The position numbers were made by a program, and so were the translations under genes. A DNA stretch of 64,000 nucleotides from NCBI GenBank assembly GCA_001797465.1, contig MGPQ01000010.1, positions 186,001 to 250,000 on the forward strand, read 5' to 3'. This DNA is from Deltaproteobacteria bacterium GWB2_55_19 (GTDB lineage Bacteria; Desulfobacterota; GWC2-55-46). Each line of letters starts with the position of its first letter. The stretch's first letter is position 1. Below the pieces are notes generated by a model. The model saw nothing but the letters and a program-made list of their open reading frames with translations. It was not told the DNA's origin and did no database searches. Below are positions 24,901 to 33,082 of the stretch, in pieces.

Positions 24901-25443
24901 TCAGGGCAGATCGCCGAGGTCGGGTTTGAAATGTACACGCAGTTGCTTGAAGAGGCCGTGAGGGAGCTGAAGGGCGAGGAGATAGTAGAGGAGGTCGAGC
25001 CGGAAATCAACCTCAAGGTCTCGCAGTACATCCCCGAGGAGTACATGCCGGACGCGAGACAGAGGCTCTCTTTCTACAAACGGCTCGCCTCAGTCCAGTC
25101 CGAGTACGACATAACGGCCATAGAAGAAGAGATGGCGGACCGCTACGGAGAGGTCCCGGCGCTTATCCTTAACCTCATGCAGATAATGTCCTTGAAGCTC
25201 CCCCTTAAAAAGGTCCGCGCCAAAGAGCTCATACAGAAGGGGACGAGGCTCTACTTCGCCTTCCAGGACCTCTCGGGGTCGGACCACGGCAAGGCGATCG
25301 TCGGGAAGGCGCTTTCCATGGCCTCAAAGGAGCCGACGCGGTACAGGCTCACCCCTGACGGGCACTTTATCGTATACATGAAAGAGACAGCCTCGCCCAT
25401 AGAAGAGGCGAGATATGTGTTGAAAGAGTTTCTCAAGGGGTGA
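21961..25443 (+). CDS. mfd: transcription-repair coupling factor
   Basis: 1160 residues from ATG 21961; the longer frame to 21817 lacks a ribosome site and family support. Domains in order: UvrB-like N-terminal module, CarD-like RNA-polymerase interaction domain (SVGDFIVHAQHGIGLYRG near 500), and helicase motor with Walker A GDVGYGKTEVAI. Then come DEEH in VIDEEHRFGV, TATPIPRTLHMSL, a RecG-like TRG region and the C-terminal TRCF domain. Mfd pushes stalled RNA polymerase off lesions and recruits UvrA; uvrA lies 3 kb downstream. The stop overlaps the leader of the next gene. Confidence 0.97.
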   Translation: MSEVPEKQYSLNDAVRVLGTLKRGGRLKLTGLHGSSKALLIASAFKRLGRPVFVIAGGEESAEEFTEDLRFFLPESSVIFYPSPEVLPFEPQPAHQEILSSRMEVLFNLLSSGPKVCVASAATLMQRVMPRDLLSKRIIVLKEGEEVQRDGLVQNLQELGYLRMSLVEERGEMSVRGGILDIFPPMYASPLRVEFFGDEIESIRGFDISTQRSLDGIKEARILPAKEAALPRDGRFEARERLMERADALQLKREAWEPISDKLREGSNLGGLYTLLPLLYPRLETVFDYLKDETLVALVEPDLVSSEIERFERDLKNAEERLKAGRQFFVPPHDLYLAPEEARASFGNRALLEIESIRGAGTVFPVESNLDLRQEMGLKKGTDELLKPLADRIGAWLMERKSVYISAHNKAQAERTRDLLSGYDLSPVVIKGADILAREDGGLCIAIGAICTGFRLPLDSIAVISEEEVFGERARRRAPPSRKLDAFLTELQDLSVGDFIVHAQHGIGLYRGLKRLAIDNIESDFLLLEYRGGDKLYLPVGRLDLVSKYHGVEGKSPDLDKLGGPGWEKAKRKVKASVERLAGELLKLYAERQVADGFAFSPPERLFQEFEASFEFDETPDQARAIEETLKDMEEPRPMDRLICGDVGYGKTEVAIRAAFKAVLDKKQVAVLVPTTVLAQQHFRTFSRRLAPYPVTVDVLSRFRSKKEQKEVVEGMKNGTVDILIGTHRLLQKDIEFKDLGLIVIDEEHRFGVAHKERLKSIRKKVDCMTLTATPIPRTLHMSLASIRELSIINTPPEDRLAIRTNVVRFDEEAIREAIERELNRGGQVFFVHNRIQSIGKIEEFLRKAVPEAKVAVAHGQMKEGELEKKMLGFINREYDILLSTAIIESGLDIPSANTIIINRADRFGLAELYQLRGRVGRSKHRAYAYFICPSIAELTDDARKRMEVIQELCEPGSGFKIATYDLEIRGAGELLGSAQSGQIAEVGFEMYTQLLEEAVRELKGEEIVEEVEPEINLKVSQYIPEEYMPDARQRLSFYKRLASVQSEYDITAIEEEMADRYGEVPALILNLMQIMSLKLPLKKVRAKELIQKGTRLYFAFQDLSGSDHGKAIVGKALSMASKEPTRYRLTPDGHFIVYMKETASPIEEARYVLKEFLKG

Positions 25444-25490
25444 TATATTTAATGGGCTTGAGTGGCCGTTGCAAGTACGGAGATATATTG

Positions 25491-26417
25491 ATGAAATATA
25501 TTGCTCGTATGGTGCGGGGCTTAAAGCTGGGGGCCTTAGCGCTTATGCTCGTTGGGTGCATGGCCTCAACTGAGAACGATGTGTTATACGTCGTCAAGGT
25601 CAACGACGCCGTCATCACCTACACCCAGTACAGGGACGCGCTCAAAAGACTCATCCCCTCTGACAGGAATTACGCGCCTGAGGAGATAACAGAGCTCAAG
25701 AAGGACCTCGTAAACGAGCTCGTCGAAGAGGAACTCGTCCTTTACGAGGCCAGGAGGCTCCAACTCAAGGTCTCCGAGGCCGAGGTCTCAGCCGAGGAAG
25801 AGGTCTTGAGGAAAGACTACGGGGACGAGACATTCAGGGAGACTATAAGCGAGAGGTACGGCTCCATTGATAAATGGAAAGAGGAGATCAGGCGTAAGCT
25901 CCTCATCCAGAAGATGGTGGAGAGGGTCACATCAGGCGGCAGGGTCACCGACGAGGCGGCCCTCAAATATTATAAGGAGCATATAAGGGACTATTACAGG
26001 CCCCCGGAGGTGCGGGCCAGGATGATAGTCGTCGGCTCGTATAACGAGGCGAGGAAGATAAGAAAGAGGCTCACCCCGGCAAACTTCGCGGTAGTCGCGG
26101 AAGAGGCCTCGCTCGGCCCCGAGAACAAGGCCGGAGGCGACCTCGGGTTCTTCGCGAGGGGCGAGATGCCCAAAGAGTTCGAGGCTGTGGTCTTCAGATT
26201 AGGGCCCGGCGAGATAAGCCCGGTAGTGAAGACCGATTACGGCTACCACATCTTCCTCGTCGAGGGGAAGAGGAAGGCCGCCAAAGAGGACTTCGCCTCC
26301 GTAAAAAAGAAGATTATCGAACATATACAGGCCGATGAGGCCGACAGGGTGTTTTCGGAATGGATAAGGGAACAGAAAAAAATTTCAAAGATAGAGATAA
26401 GGCGGGAGCTCCTCTGA
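25491..26417 (+). CDS. parvulin-type peptidyl-prolyl isomerase lipoprotein
   Basis: 308 residues from ATG 25491. Lipobox LVGC places the acylated Cys at residue 23. A SurA-N-like helical region spans about 35-165. A rotamase (PpiC) domain runs about 180-280, with LGFFARGEMPKEFEAVVF and GYHIFLVEGKR. It resembles PrsA/SurA foldases anchored to a membrane leaflet. It lies 48 bp after mfd and 2 bp before surA, so the two foldases are probably co-translated. Confidence 0.9.
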   Translation: MKYIARMVRGLKLGALALMLVGCMASTENDVLYVVKVNDAVITYTQYRDALKRLIPSDRNYAPEEITELKKDLVNELVEEELVLYEARRLQLKVSEAEVSAEEEVLRKDYGDETFRETISERYGSIDKWKEEIRRKLLIQKMVERVTSGGRVTDEAALKYYKEHIRDYYRPPEVRARMIVVGSYNEARKIRKRLTPANFAVVAEEASLGPENKAGGDLGFFARGEMPKEFEAVVFRLGPGEISPVVKTDYGYHIFLVEGKRKAAKEDFASVKKKIIEHIQADEADRVFSEWIREQKKISKIEIRRELL

Positions 26418-26419
26418 GG

Positions 26420-27370
26420 ATGTTTTTTCGTGCGGTCAAGATCGCGCTCGCGCCGCTCCTCATGGTGGTTTTGTTCAGCGCGGAGGCCCGGTCTGAGGTC
26501 GTCGACAGGGTAGTCGCGGTAATAAACGACAGCATCATTACCCTGTCCGAATTAAACGCCGCCTCGGCTTTTGCTGCCGAGAGGCTCAGCCCCGCTGACA
26601 AGAAGGACGGGAAAAAGGCCGAGGAGCTCCGGGGAAAGATGCTCGACGGGCTCATCGAGCAGAAGCTCGTAAAACAGGCGGCTGACAAGGCGGGTATAGA
26701 CATAAGCGAGCGGGAGATAGACCTCGCGGTCGACGACATTAAAAAGCAGAACGGGCTTACGCAGGAGAGCCTCCTCCTGGCGCTCGCCCAGGGCGGGCTT
26801 ACTTATAAGGAGTACAGGGAACAGCTGAAGGAGCAGATACGGCAGGTGAAGTTCGTAAACAAGGAGATACGCTCGAAGATACTGGTCCTGCCTGAGGACA
26901 TCGAGGCGTACTGGCGCCAGCGCCAGGACGAGTTCATCTCCCCTTCCGCGTACAGGCTGAACATGATATTCATACCTTCCGCCGACAAGGACGTCTACAA
27001 ATTGAAGCTCAAGGCCGTGGAGGATGGGATAAAAAAAGGCGAGCCGTTCGGTGATCTCGCCAGAGCGTATTCCGAAGGCTTCGGCGCCTCCTCAGGCGGG
27101 GAGATGGGGTGGATGAAGGCGGGCGAGCTCGATAAATCCGTGGAGGACGCCGCGTCGAAGCTCAAGGCAGGTTCCATAGCCGGGCCCATGGTCAACTCAG
27201 AGGGCGCGTACTTCATCGAGCTCGTTGAGACGAAGCCTGCCGCGCCCATGCCGCTTGAAGAGGTAAGGGGCAGGATACAGGATAAGCTCTTCAAAAAGAC
27301 GATGGACGAGCGGTTCGACTTCTGGCTGGAGGAGGTCAAGAAATCCGCTCATATAGAGATCAGGCTGTAA
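26420..27370 (+). CDS. surA: SurA-like periplasmic chaperone/isomerase
   Basis: 316 residues from ATG 26420, with an N-terminal signal (hydrophobic 8-20, cleavage near ARS). VVDRVVAVINDSIITLSEL is the typical SurA mature N-terminus. A SurA-N helical chaperone domain is followed by a single PpiC domain (about 185-280, with GGEMGWMKAGEL). E. coli SurA has two parvulin domains and 428 residues; this is the one-domain form common outside gamma-proteobacteria. It escorts outer membrane proteins such as porins. Confidence 0.88.
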   Translation: MFFRAVKIALAPLLMVVLFSAEARSEVVDRVVAVINDSIITLSELNAASAFAAERLSPADKKDGKKAEELRGKMLDGLIEQKLVKQAADKAGIDISEREIDLAVDDIKKQNGLTQESLLLALAQGGLTYKEYREQLKEQIRQVKFVNKEIRSKILVLPEDIEAYWRQRQDEFISPSAYRLNMIFIPSADKDVYKLKLKAVEDGIKKGEPFGDLARAYSEGFGASSGGEMGWMKAGELDKSVEDAASKLKAGSIAGPMVNSEGAYFIELVETKPAAPMPLEEVRGRIQDKLFKKTMDERFDFWLEEVKKSAHIEIRL

Positions 27371-27412
27371 AAAGCCTTATAGCGCAGCCAAAATATACGG
27401 ACTTGGAAAAAA

Positions 27413-27444
27413 CCCCTTGACGCCTGCGGCGCGAGGGGGCTTTC
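27413..27444 (+). terminator. candidate terminator after surA
   Basis: CCCCT-TGA-CGCC-TGC-GGCG-CG-AGGGG imperfect stem followed by CTTTCATT, 43 bp past the surA stop. Confidence 0.5.
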
Positions 27445-27466
27445 ATTTCAGGGCAGGAAAAACACC

Positions 27467-28426
27467 ATGAAAAAACCCATTATCGCGATCACCATGGGCG
27501 ACCCCGTCGGGGTCGGCCCGGAAATAATATTGAAGGCGCTCCGCGACAAACGGGTGCGTAAAATCGCGAGCCCGGTCGTTTTCGGGGACGCCGGCGTCCT
27601 GAACCACATAGCCGGTAAGCTCGGCCTGAAGCCCTTATCAGAGGACGAGGTCATAAACGTCTCGGCGCTTGATTTGAATACGTTGAAGCCCGGAAAACCC
27701 ACAAGGGATTCCGGGCTCGCCATGATATCATATATAGAAGGAGCTGTTCGGATGGCCTCGAACTGGGGCGCGGACGCTATTGTCACCGCCCCGATAAGCA
27801 AGGAGGCGGCAAAGAAGGCGGGGTTCAAGTTCCCGGGACACACGGAGTTCATCGCGCATCTTACAAACACCAAAGACTTCGCCATGATGCTCGGCGGCGT
27901 AGACCTCAAGGTCATATTGGTCACCATACACGAAGCGATACGGGACGTGCCCAGGCTTGTGACAAGGCAGTCGGTGCTTAAGACAATCAAGATAACGGAT
28001 AAGTCTTTCAAGGAGTTCTTCGGCCTCAAAAGGCCGAGGATAGCCGTCGCGGGCTTGAACCCGCACGCGGGGGAGGGCGGGATGTTCGGGGACGAGGAGA
28101 AAAAGACGATAGCCCCTGCGATAAAAAAGGCGCGCGCCTTGGGCATAAACGCCATTGGGCCTCTGCCGCCGGATACGGTTTTTTACAGGGCCGTCAAAAA
28201 GAAGGAGTTCGACTGCGTGGTATGCATGTACCATGACCAGGGGCTCGGGCCATTAAAGCTCCTCCACTTCGAGGACGGGATAAACGCGACACTCGGGTTG
28301 CCCATAATACGGACTTCCGTCGACCACGGGACCGCGTACGATATAGCGTGGAAGGGCGTTGCCTCGCCGGAGAGCCTCGTATCGGCGATAGAGATAGCCG
28401 CGGATATGGCGAACAAGAGAAAATAG
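27467..28426 (+). CDS. pdxA: 4-hydroxythreonine-4-phosphate dehydrogenase
   Basis: 319 residues. PIIAITMGDPVGVGPEIILK is the PdxA N-terminal signature. The metal-binding His residues lie in FPGHTEFIAHL, GLNPHAGEGGMFG and MYHDQGLGPLKLLHF. It oxidises 4-phosphohydroxy-threonine in the DXP-dependent pyridoxal phosphate pathway. The ATG at 27467 follows GGGCAGGAA. No pdxJ is nearby. Confidence 0.96.
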   Translation: MKKPIIAITMGDPVGVGPEIILKALRDKRVRKIASPVVFGDAGVLNHIAGKLGLKPLSEDEVINVSALDLNTLKPGKPTRDSGLAMISYIEGAVRMASNWGADAIVTAPISKEAAKKAGFKFPGHTEFIAHLTNTKDFAMMLGGVDLKVILVTIHEAIRDVPRLVTRQSVLKTIKITDKSFKEFFGLKRPRIAVAGLNPHAGEGGMFGDEEKKTIAPAIKKARALGINAIGPLPPDTVFYRAVKKKEFDCVVCMYHDQGLGPLKLLHFEDGINATLGLPIIRTSVDHGTAYDIAWKGVASPESLVSAIEIAADMANKRK

Positions 28427-28435
28427 TATATTACC

Positions 28436-28500
28436 CCTCCCCTTAACAAGGGGAGGCGGGGTGGGGTCGTTTTTGTCATTGCGAGCAAAGCGAAGCAATC
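28436..28500. repeat. CCTCCCCTT hairpin with GTCATTGCGAG tail
   Basis: CCTCCCCTT-AAC-AAGGGGAGG (28436-28456), then GGGGTGGGGTCG and TTTTTGTCATTGCGAGCAAAGCGAAGCAATCT. The same two-part structure occurs at 101-175, so hairpin and tail form one dispersed unit. Confidence 0.75.
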
Positions 28501-28583
28501 TCAAGGGGCTTCATTCGCCGGAGAGACCGTTTTATTCGCGATTATCGTAGCACCGAATCCGTTCCTTTAAACATCTCGAAATA

Positions 28584-31433
28584 ATGGAAAAAATAACCAT
28601 AAAAGGCGCGAGGGTACATAACCTCAAGTCCATAGACCTCGAAATACCGCGCGACAAGCTCGTCGTCATAACGGGCGTCTCCGGCTCTGGAAAGTCCTCG
28701 CTTGCCTTCGACACCATATACGCCGAGGGGCAGAGGCGCTATGTCGAGAGCCTGTCCGCCTACGCCCGCCAGTTCCTCGAGCAGATGGACAAGCCCGACG
28801 TGGATTCCATTGAAGGCCTCTCCCCGGCCATCTCCATCGAGCAGAAGACCACGTCGAAAAACCCCCGCTCCACCGTCGGGACCGTAACCGAGGTATACGA
28901 TTACCTGAGGCTCCTCTTCGCCCGAATAGGAGAGCCGCACTGCTACAATTGCGGCAAACTCATCACATCGCAGACCGTCCAGCAGATGGCCGACAGGATA
29001 ATGGAGCTTCAGCAGGGCTCGAAGATAGTCCTCCTCTCCCCGATAGTCAGGGGGAGAAAGGGCGAGTACAGGAAAGAGCTCGACTCCTTAAGGAAAGACG
29101 GATACACAAAGGTCAAGATAGACGGGGCGATGCTCGACCTCTCCGAGGTCTCATCGCTCGACAAGAGGAAGAAGCATAATATAGACGTCGTCATCGACAG
29201 GCTCATCATAAAGGAAGGGATTTTACGGAGGCTTACGGACTCTTTAGAGGTCGCCGCGCGCCTCGCAGAAGGGCTCGTCAAGATCGAGGTCAACGGCGCG
29301 AAAGAGCTCTTATTTAACGAAAAACTCTCGTGCGTCGCCTGCGGCATAAGCTACCCGGAGATAAACCCCACGACCTTTTCCTTCAACTCGCCTTACGGCG
29401 CGTGCACTGAGTGCAAGGGGCTCGGCGAAAAATTCTATTTCGACGCCGCGCTCGTCATCCCTGACGACAACTTATCGCTTAAGGAAGGGGTGATCGCTCC
29501 CTGGGCAAAGTCGACCGGCAAGCAGGCATCGTTCTGGTACTTGTCGATGCTGGAAGCGCTCTCGCGCCATTACGGGTTTTCCGTCAACACGCCGTTCAAA
29601 AAGCTCCCGGAGAGGATACGAGGCATCATGCTGAACGGCTCCGGCGAGGATGAGATTGAGTTCCTGTATCAAAGCGACAAATCGCGCTATACCTACACGC
29701 AGGTCTTCGAGGGCGTATTGCAGAACCTGGAGAGGCGCTACCGCGAGACCGATTCCGATGACGTGAGGGAGGACCTCGAAAAATACATGGATTCCCAGCC
29801 GTGCCCGGTATGCGAGGGCGCGCGCCTTAAGAAGGAGTCGCTTTTCATAAAGGTCGATGGAAAATCCATAAGCGATATCGTCAGGATGTCCATAAAGGAA
29901 GCGCTCTGGTTCTTCAAGGCGCTGAAACTCCCGCCTTTGAAACAGGAGATAGCGCGCAGAATTTTGAAAGAGGTCGGCGAGAGGCTCAACTTCCTTACCA
30001 ACGTAGGCCTCGATTACATCGCGCTCGAACGGGCGGCCTCTACCCTCTCCGGCGGCGAGGGACAGAGGATAAGGCTCGCCACCCAGATAGGCTCAAGCCT
30101 CGTCGGCGTCCTCTACATACTCGACGAGCCTTCCATAGGCCTCCACCAGAGGGACAACCGGAGGCTCTTATCCGCGCTACGGAGGCTCCGCGACATGGGC
30201 AACTCCGTCCTCGTCGTGGAGCACGACGAGGAGACGATGATGGAGGCCGACTATATCATCGACATGGGGCCTGGCGCGGGCGTCCACGGCGGGGAGATAG
30301 TCGCAAAAGGGGCTTATTCAGAGATCATAAAGAACCAGGCGTCTCTTACGGGCAAGTACCTCTCGGGCGTACTCGAAATACCCGTGCCATTGAAGAGGAA
30401 GAGGCCGGACGGAAGGAACATCGTCCTAAAGGACGTAAAGGCGAATAACCTTAAAAACATTACGGTGAAGTTTCCTGTCGGGCTCATGACGTGCGTGACT
30501 GGTGTCTCCGGCTCAGGCAAATCGACGCTCATAATCGACACCTTGTATAAGAACCTCGCAAAGAGGCTCTATGATTCCAAAGTGAGGGCAGGTGACCTCG
30601 CGTCGATTACGGGCCTTGAGTTCATAGACAAGGTAATCGACATCGACCAGTCTCCGATAGGCAGGACCCCGCGCTCGAACCCCGCTACCTACACCGGGCT
30701 CTTTACCCCCATAAGGGAGCTTTTCAGCGAGCTCCCGGAGGCGCGGGTGAGGGGCTACGGCCCGGGGCGGTTCAGTTTCAATGTGAAAGGCGGCAGGTGC
30801 GAGTCCTGCAAGGGTGACGGGCTCATAAAGGTCGAGATGCACTTCCTCCCTGACGTCTACGTGACGTGCGACGCGTGCAGGGGCGAGCGTTACAACAGGG
30901 ACACGCTGGAAGTCCGCTACAAGGGCAAGAACATCTCCGAGTGCCTGAACTTATCGGTAGCCGAAGGGCTCCAATTCTTCGAGCACATGCCGCAGATAAG
31001 GGAGAAGCTCAAGACCCTTAACGAAGTAGGGCTCGGATATATCAGGATCGGCCAGCCATCGACGACGCTCTCCGGCGGCGAGGCGCAGAGGATAAAGCTC
31101 TCAAGGGAACTGTCCAAGAGGGCTACGGGCAGGACCATCTACATACTCGACGAGCCGACGACCGGCCTCCACTTCGCGGACATCCAGAAACTGCTCGACG
31201 TGCTCAGAAGCTTAAGGGACGCGGGCAACACGATAGTAATAATCGAGCACAACCTTGACGTCATAAAGTCCGCCGACCATGTCATCGACCTTGGCCCAGA
31301 GGGCGGGGACGCAGGCGGCAGGATAATCGCCGAGGGCGCGCCTGAAGAGGTCGCGGGGACAAAGGGGTCGTACACCGGCGAGTTTTTGAAAGAGGTTTTA
31401 AAGAAGAGGCCGCAGAGGGCGGCGGTGAAGTAG
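28584..31433 (+). CDS. uvrA: excinuclease ABC subunit A
   Basis: 949 residues. Two ABC ATPase modules are present, with Walker [21 protein letters not shown] near residue 30 and [16 protein letters not shown] near 640. Signature motifs are [10 protein letters not shown] and [10 protein letters not shown]. Zinc-binding Cys clusters are [18 protein letters not shown] and [14 protein letters not shown]. It detects DNA lesions and loads UvrB. The length is normal. The ATG at 28584 has no strong Shine-Dalgarno (CTCGAAATA), but this is the standard N-terminus. Confidence 0.98.
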   Translation: MEKITIKGARVHNLKSIDLEIPRDKLVVITGVSGSGKSSLAFDTIYAEGQRRYVESLSAYARQFLEQMDKPDVDSIEGLSPAISIEQKTTSKNPRSTVGTVTEVYDYLRLLFARIGEPHCYNCGKLITSQTVQQMADRIMELQQGSKIVLLSPIVRGRKGEYRKELDSLRKDGYTKVKIDGAMLDLSEVSSLDKRKKHNIDVVIDRLIIKEGILRRLTDSLEVAARLAEGLVKIEVNGAKELLFNEKLSCVACGISYPEINPTTFSFNSPYGACTECKGLGEKFYFDAALVIPDDNLSLKEGVIAPWAKSTGKQASFWYLSMLEALSRHYGFSVNTPFKKLPERIRGIMLNGSGEDEIEFLYQSDKSRYTYTQVFEGVLQNLERRYRETDSDDVREDLEKYMDSQPCPVCEGARLKKESLFIKVDGKSISDIVRMSIKEALWFFKALKLPPLKQEIARRILKEVGERLNFLTNVGLDYIALERAASTLSGGEGQRIRLATQIGSSLVGVLYILDEPSIGLHQRDNRRLLSALRRLRDMGNSVLVVEHDEETMMEADYIIDMGPGAGVHGGEIVAKGAYSEIIKNQASLTGKYLSGVLEIPVPLKRKRPDGRNIVLKDVKANNLKNITVKFPVGLMTCVTGVSGSGKSTLIIDTLYKNLAKRLYDSKVRAGDLASITGLEFIDKVIDIDQSPIGRTPRSNPATYTGLFTPIRELFSELPEARVRGYGPGRFSFNVKGGRCESCKGDGLIKVEMHFLPDVYVTCDACRGERYNRDTLEVRYKGKNISECLNLSVAEGLQFFEHMPQIREKLKTLNEVGLGYIRIGQPSTTLSGGEAQRIKLSRELSKRATGRTIYILDEPTTGLHFADIQKLLDVLRSLRDAGNTIVIIEHNLDVIKSADHVIDLGPEGGDAGGRIIAEGAPEEVAGTKGSYTGEFLKEVLKKRPQRAAVK

Positions 31434-31540
31434 AAAAGGTTATTTTTTCCCGCTCTGCGGGTTCAGGTTTGTAACCTGGGCCCATTATTTCGTGACCCGA
31501 CTGCGGCTCGTCAGACTATTTGATTTTTTGCCCAAATCCC
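31434..31540. other. start of the uvrA-cytochrome gap
   Basis: The uvrA-to-cytochrome gap (31434-31863) begins with an imperfect GGGTTCAGGTT/AACCTGGGCCC hairpin at about 31459-31482, related to the perfect one at 42359-42383. I see no gene in it. The 160-bp repeat and a terminator fill most of the rest. Confidence 0.5.
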
Positions 31541-31701
31541 TTTTGCTCGCTCCGCGCGCTTATCCGCAGGGGCTCCTAACGCTTCCTTCCTCCCCCTTTC
31601 GCTCGCGCGCCCCTTAGAGCGCAAGCGTCTAATCCGCCCCGGCGCGCTCGCCTCCGCCTCCCTTATGCGTTCTTTGCCCTGCGCCTGTGTATTGGTAAAA
31701 A
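31541..31701 (+). repeat. 160-bp GC-rich dispersed repeat, copy 3
   Basis: Same block order as 868, 13021 and 40391: GCTCGCTCCGCGCGC, CGCTTCCTTCCTCCCC, TTCGCTCGCGCGCCCC, GCGCGCTCGC, CTCCCTTATGCG and a TGTGTATTGGTAAAAA end. Confidence 0.78.
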
Positions 31702-31805
31702 CTGAACAAAGCTAAGGAGTGGAGAACGGACAGTCGCCACCTATCATAAAATGAGTATTCGCAAGATCGGAGCGGCTTGGAAAACCGCGCCACAGGGAAG
31801 GCAAA

Positions 31806-31844
31806 ACAAGAGGGGCCCCTCCTTCGGAGGAGCCCCTCTTGTTT
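31806..31844. terminator. terminator hairpin of cytochrome gene
   Basis: A long, almost perfect stem around CTCC-TTC-GGAG, with AAGAGGGGC and GCCCCTCTT outer arms. It is symmetric on both strands and lies 20 bp past the minus-strand cytochrome stop. Confidence 0.75.
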
Positions 31845-31863
31845 GTAAAAACCTTAAAAAGAT

Positions 31864-32340
31864 TTAGTGCCTGAACTTCGCGTGGCAGGAGTTGCAGTTT
31901 TTTATGAGCGAGGCAAGGTGCTCAAGCGCCTTGTCGCGGTTGCCCGCCTTTGCCGCCGCAGACAACTCGTCCGCCTTCATGTGCACGGCCTTGCCTAATG
32001 ACACAAAGTCCTTTTCCCCGGTCATCTCGCCGACCTTTGCGCACCTCTGCTCTTCAGCGGGCGACCATCCGAGCTTGTCCTTGGAGACGGCCGCGGCCTT
32101 TTGAAGGTCGTTCGTTGCGAGCGCCGCGGTAATTTCGCTTATGGTGTCGAGGTGCATCCTCATCATGTTCTTCTGCATCGCCTTCATCGTCGCAGGGAGC
32201 TTCAATTCTATCCTGTCGTCGGGTTGAGCAGAGCCCTGCTTCATCATCATATCGTGCATCTTGGAATGATCGTCCTCGGCGAATGACGCTTCTGAGGCGA
32301 GCAAACCGACAGCCAGTATTGCGAAAAATAACCTTTTCAC
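31864..32340 (-). CDS. periplasmic class II-type cytochrome c (c'/c556-like)
   Basis: 158 residues from GTG 32340, which has AAGGAGG 6 nt upstream; this overrides a longer frame to 32394. The signal peptide is VKRLFFAILAVGLLASEASFA. The body is helical, and the single haem-binding CNSCH lies at the extreme C-terminus (CNSCHAKFRH). A C-terminal haem site after a four-helix bundle is the class II cytochrome c pattern. It is probably a soluble electron carrier or sensor in the periplasm. It lies 70 bp downstream of the other haem protein on the same strand. Confidence 0.83.
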   Translation of the reverse strand: MKRLFFAILAVGLLASEASFAEDDHSKMHDMMMKQGSAQPDDRIELKLPATMKAMQKNMMRMHLDTISEITAALATNDLQKAAAVSKDKLGWSPAEEQRCAKVGEMTGEKDFVSLGKAVHMKADELSAAAKAGNRDKALEHLASLIKNCNSCHAKFRH

Positions 32341-32410
32341 GAGTAACCTCCTTTTGATTTTCTTATATGATCGCAGAATCGAGCGGCTCGTCATATGACA
32401 TTTGCTAATT

Positions 32411-32953
32411 TCATTCCTTCGGGGAGATGACCGATATTATCCCACGGAGGTCCCCTGCCTTGAAGCCGTACGCCCTGTCATCAGGGTACTTTGAAAGCAC
32501 GAAAGCGGGCCTTGTATCCCTCTCGCCGTGGCAGGCGAGGCACGCGGACTCGACATATATCGGCCTCGTGTACCTGCTGAACCTCTTGCCGTCCTTCTCG
32601 AATGAGTCTGAGACCTCCTTGAGGTCCGCTTCCTTCATGAACCTCTCCATTATGGCCGCTTCCTCTGGCGTCGCGGCGTTTACGGGGTTCCGGTACTTCG
32701 TCGCCGCGTGCCTTATCTTCACGTCCCCCTTCTCGTTTATCTCCTTTACCCTCTTGCTCGCCGCGCCGCAGACCTTCTTGAAGGTATCCTCGTTGACCTC
32801 CGCCCCGGGCAGGACGAATGTCTTTGCGAGCGAGCTCCTCATCGAAATTATCTCCTCTGCGTAGGCGGGTCCGTCGGTTTCAGCGGCAACAGCCGCGGCC
32901 CCGAAAGACAGGACCAGAACGGACGCGATTGCTACTGACAATCTCTTCTGCAT
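32411..32953 (-). CDS. DUF3365/Tll0287-like periplasmic haem protein
   Basis: 180 residues from ATG 32953 (GGAGG upstream). A signal peptide ends at AAVAA. A single CXXCH (SACLACHGERD, about residue 141) lies within a segment ending YGFKAGDLRGIISVISP. That is the DUF3365 pattern, often the sensor part of chemoreceptors and kinases but here free-standing. FMKEADLKEVSD... MERF are also typical. It covalently binds one haem in the periplasm; the role is probably redox or gas sensing (inference). It is first of a two-gene unit with the class II cytochrome. Confidence 0.82.
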   Translation of the reverse strand: MQKRLSVAIASVLVLSFGAAAVAAETDGPAYAEEIISMRSSLAKTFVLPGAEVNEDTFKKVCGAASKRVKEINEKGDVKIRHAATKYRNPVNAATPEEAAIMERFMKEADLKEVSDSFEKDGKRFSRYTRPIYVESACLACHGERDTRPAFVLSKYPDDRAYGFKAGDLRGIISVISPKE

Positions 32954-33014
32954 GGGGCCTCCTCGTTGGGCATATTTATGCATAGTTACGAAACTCTGAA
33001 ACTATATATACCAT

Positions 33015-33050
33015 AAAAAGGCCGCCCTCTGCAACTTTAAAAAGGCGGCC
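33015..33050 (-). terminator. terminator of glyS
   Basis: GGCCGCC/GGCGGCC arms with a 17-nt loop. T-run on the minus strand (AAAAA, 33015-33019). It lies 33 bp past the glyS stop. Confidence 0.7.
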
Positions 33051-33082
33051 TGGAACAGCTTTATAAGACGGGGGGTCTCTTT

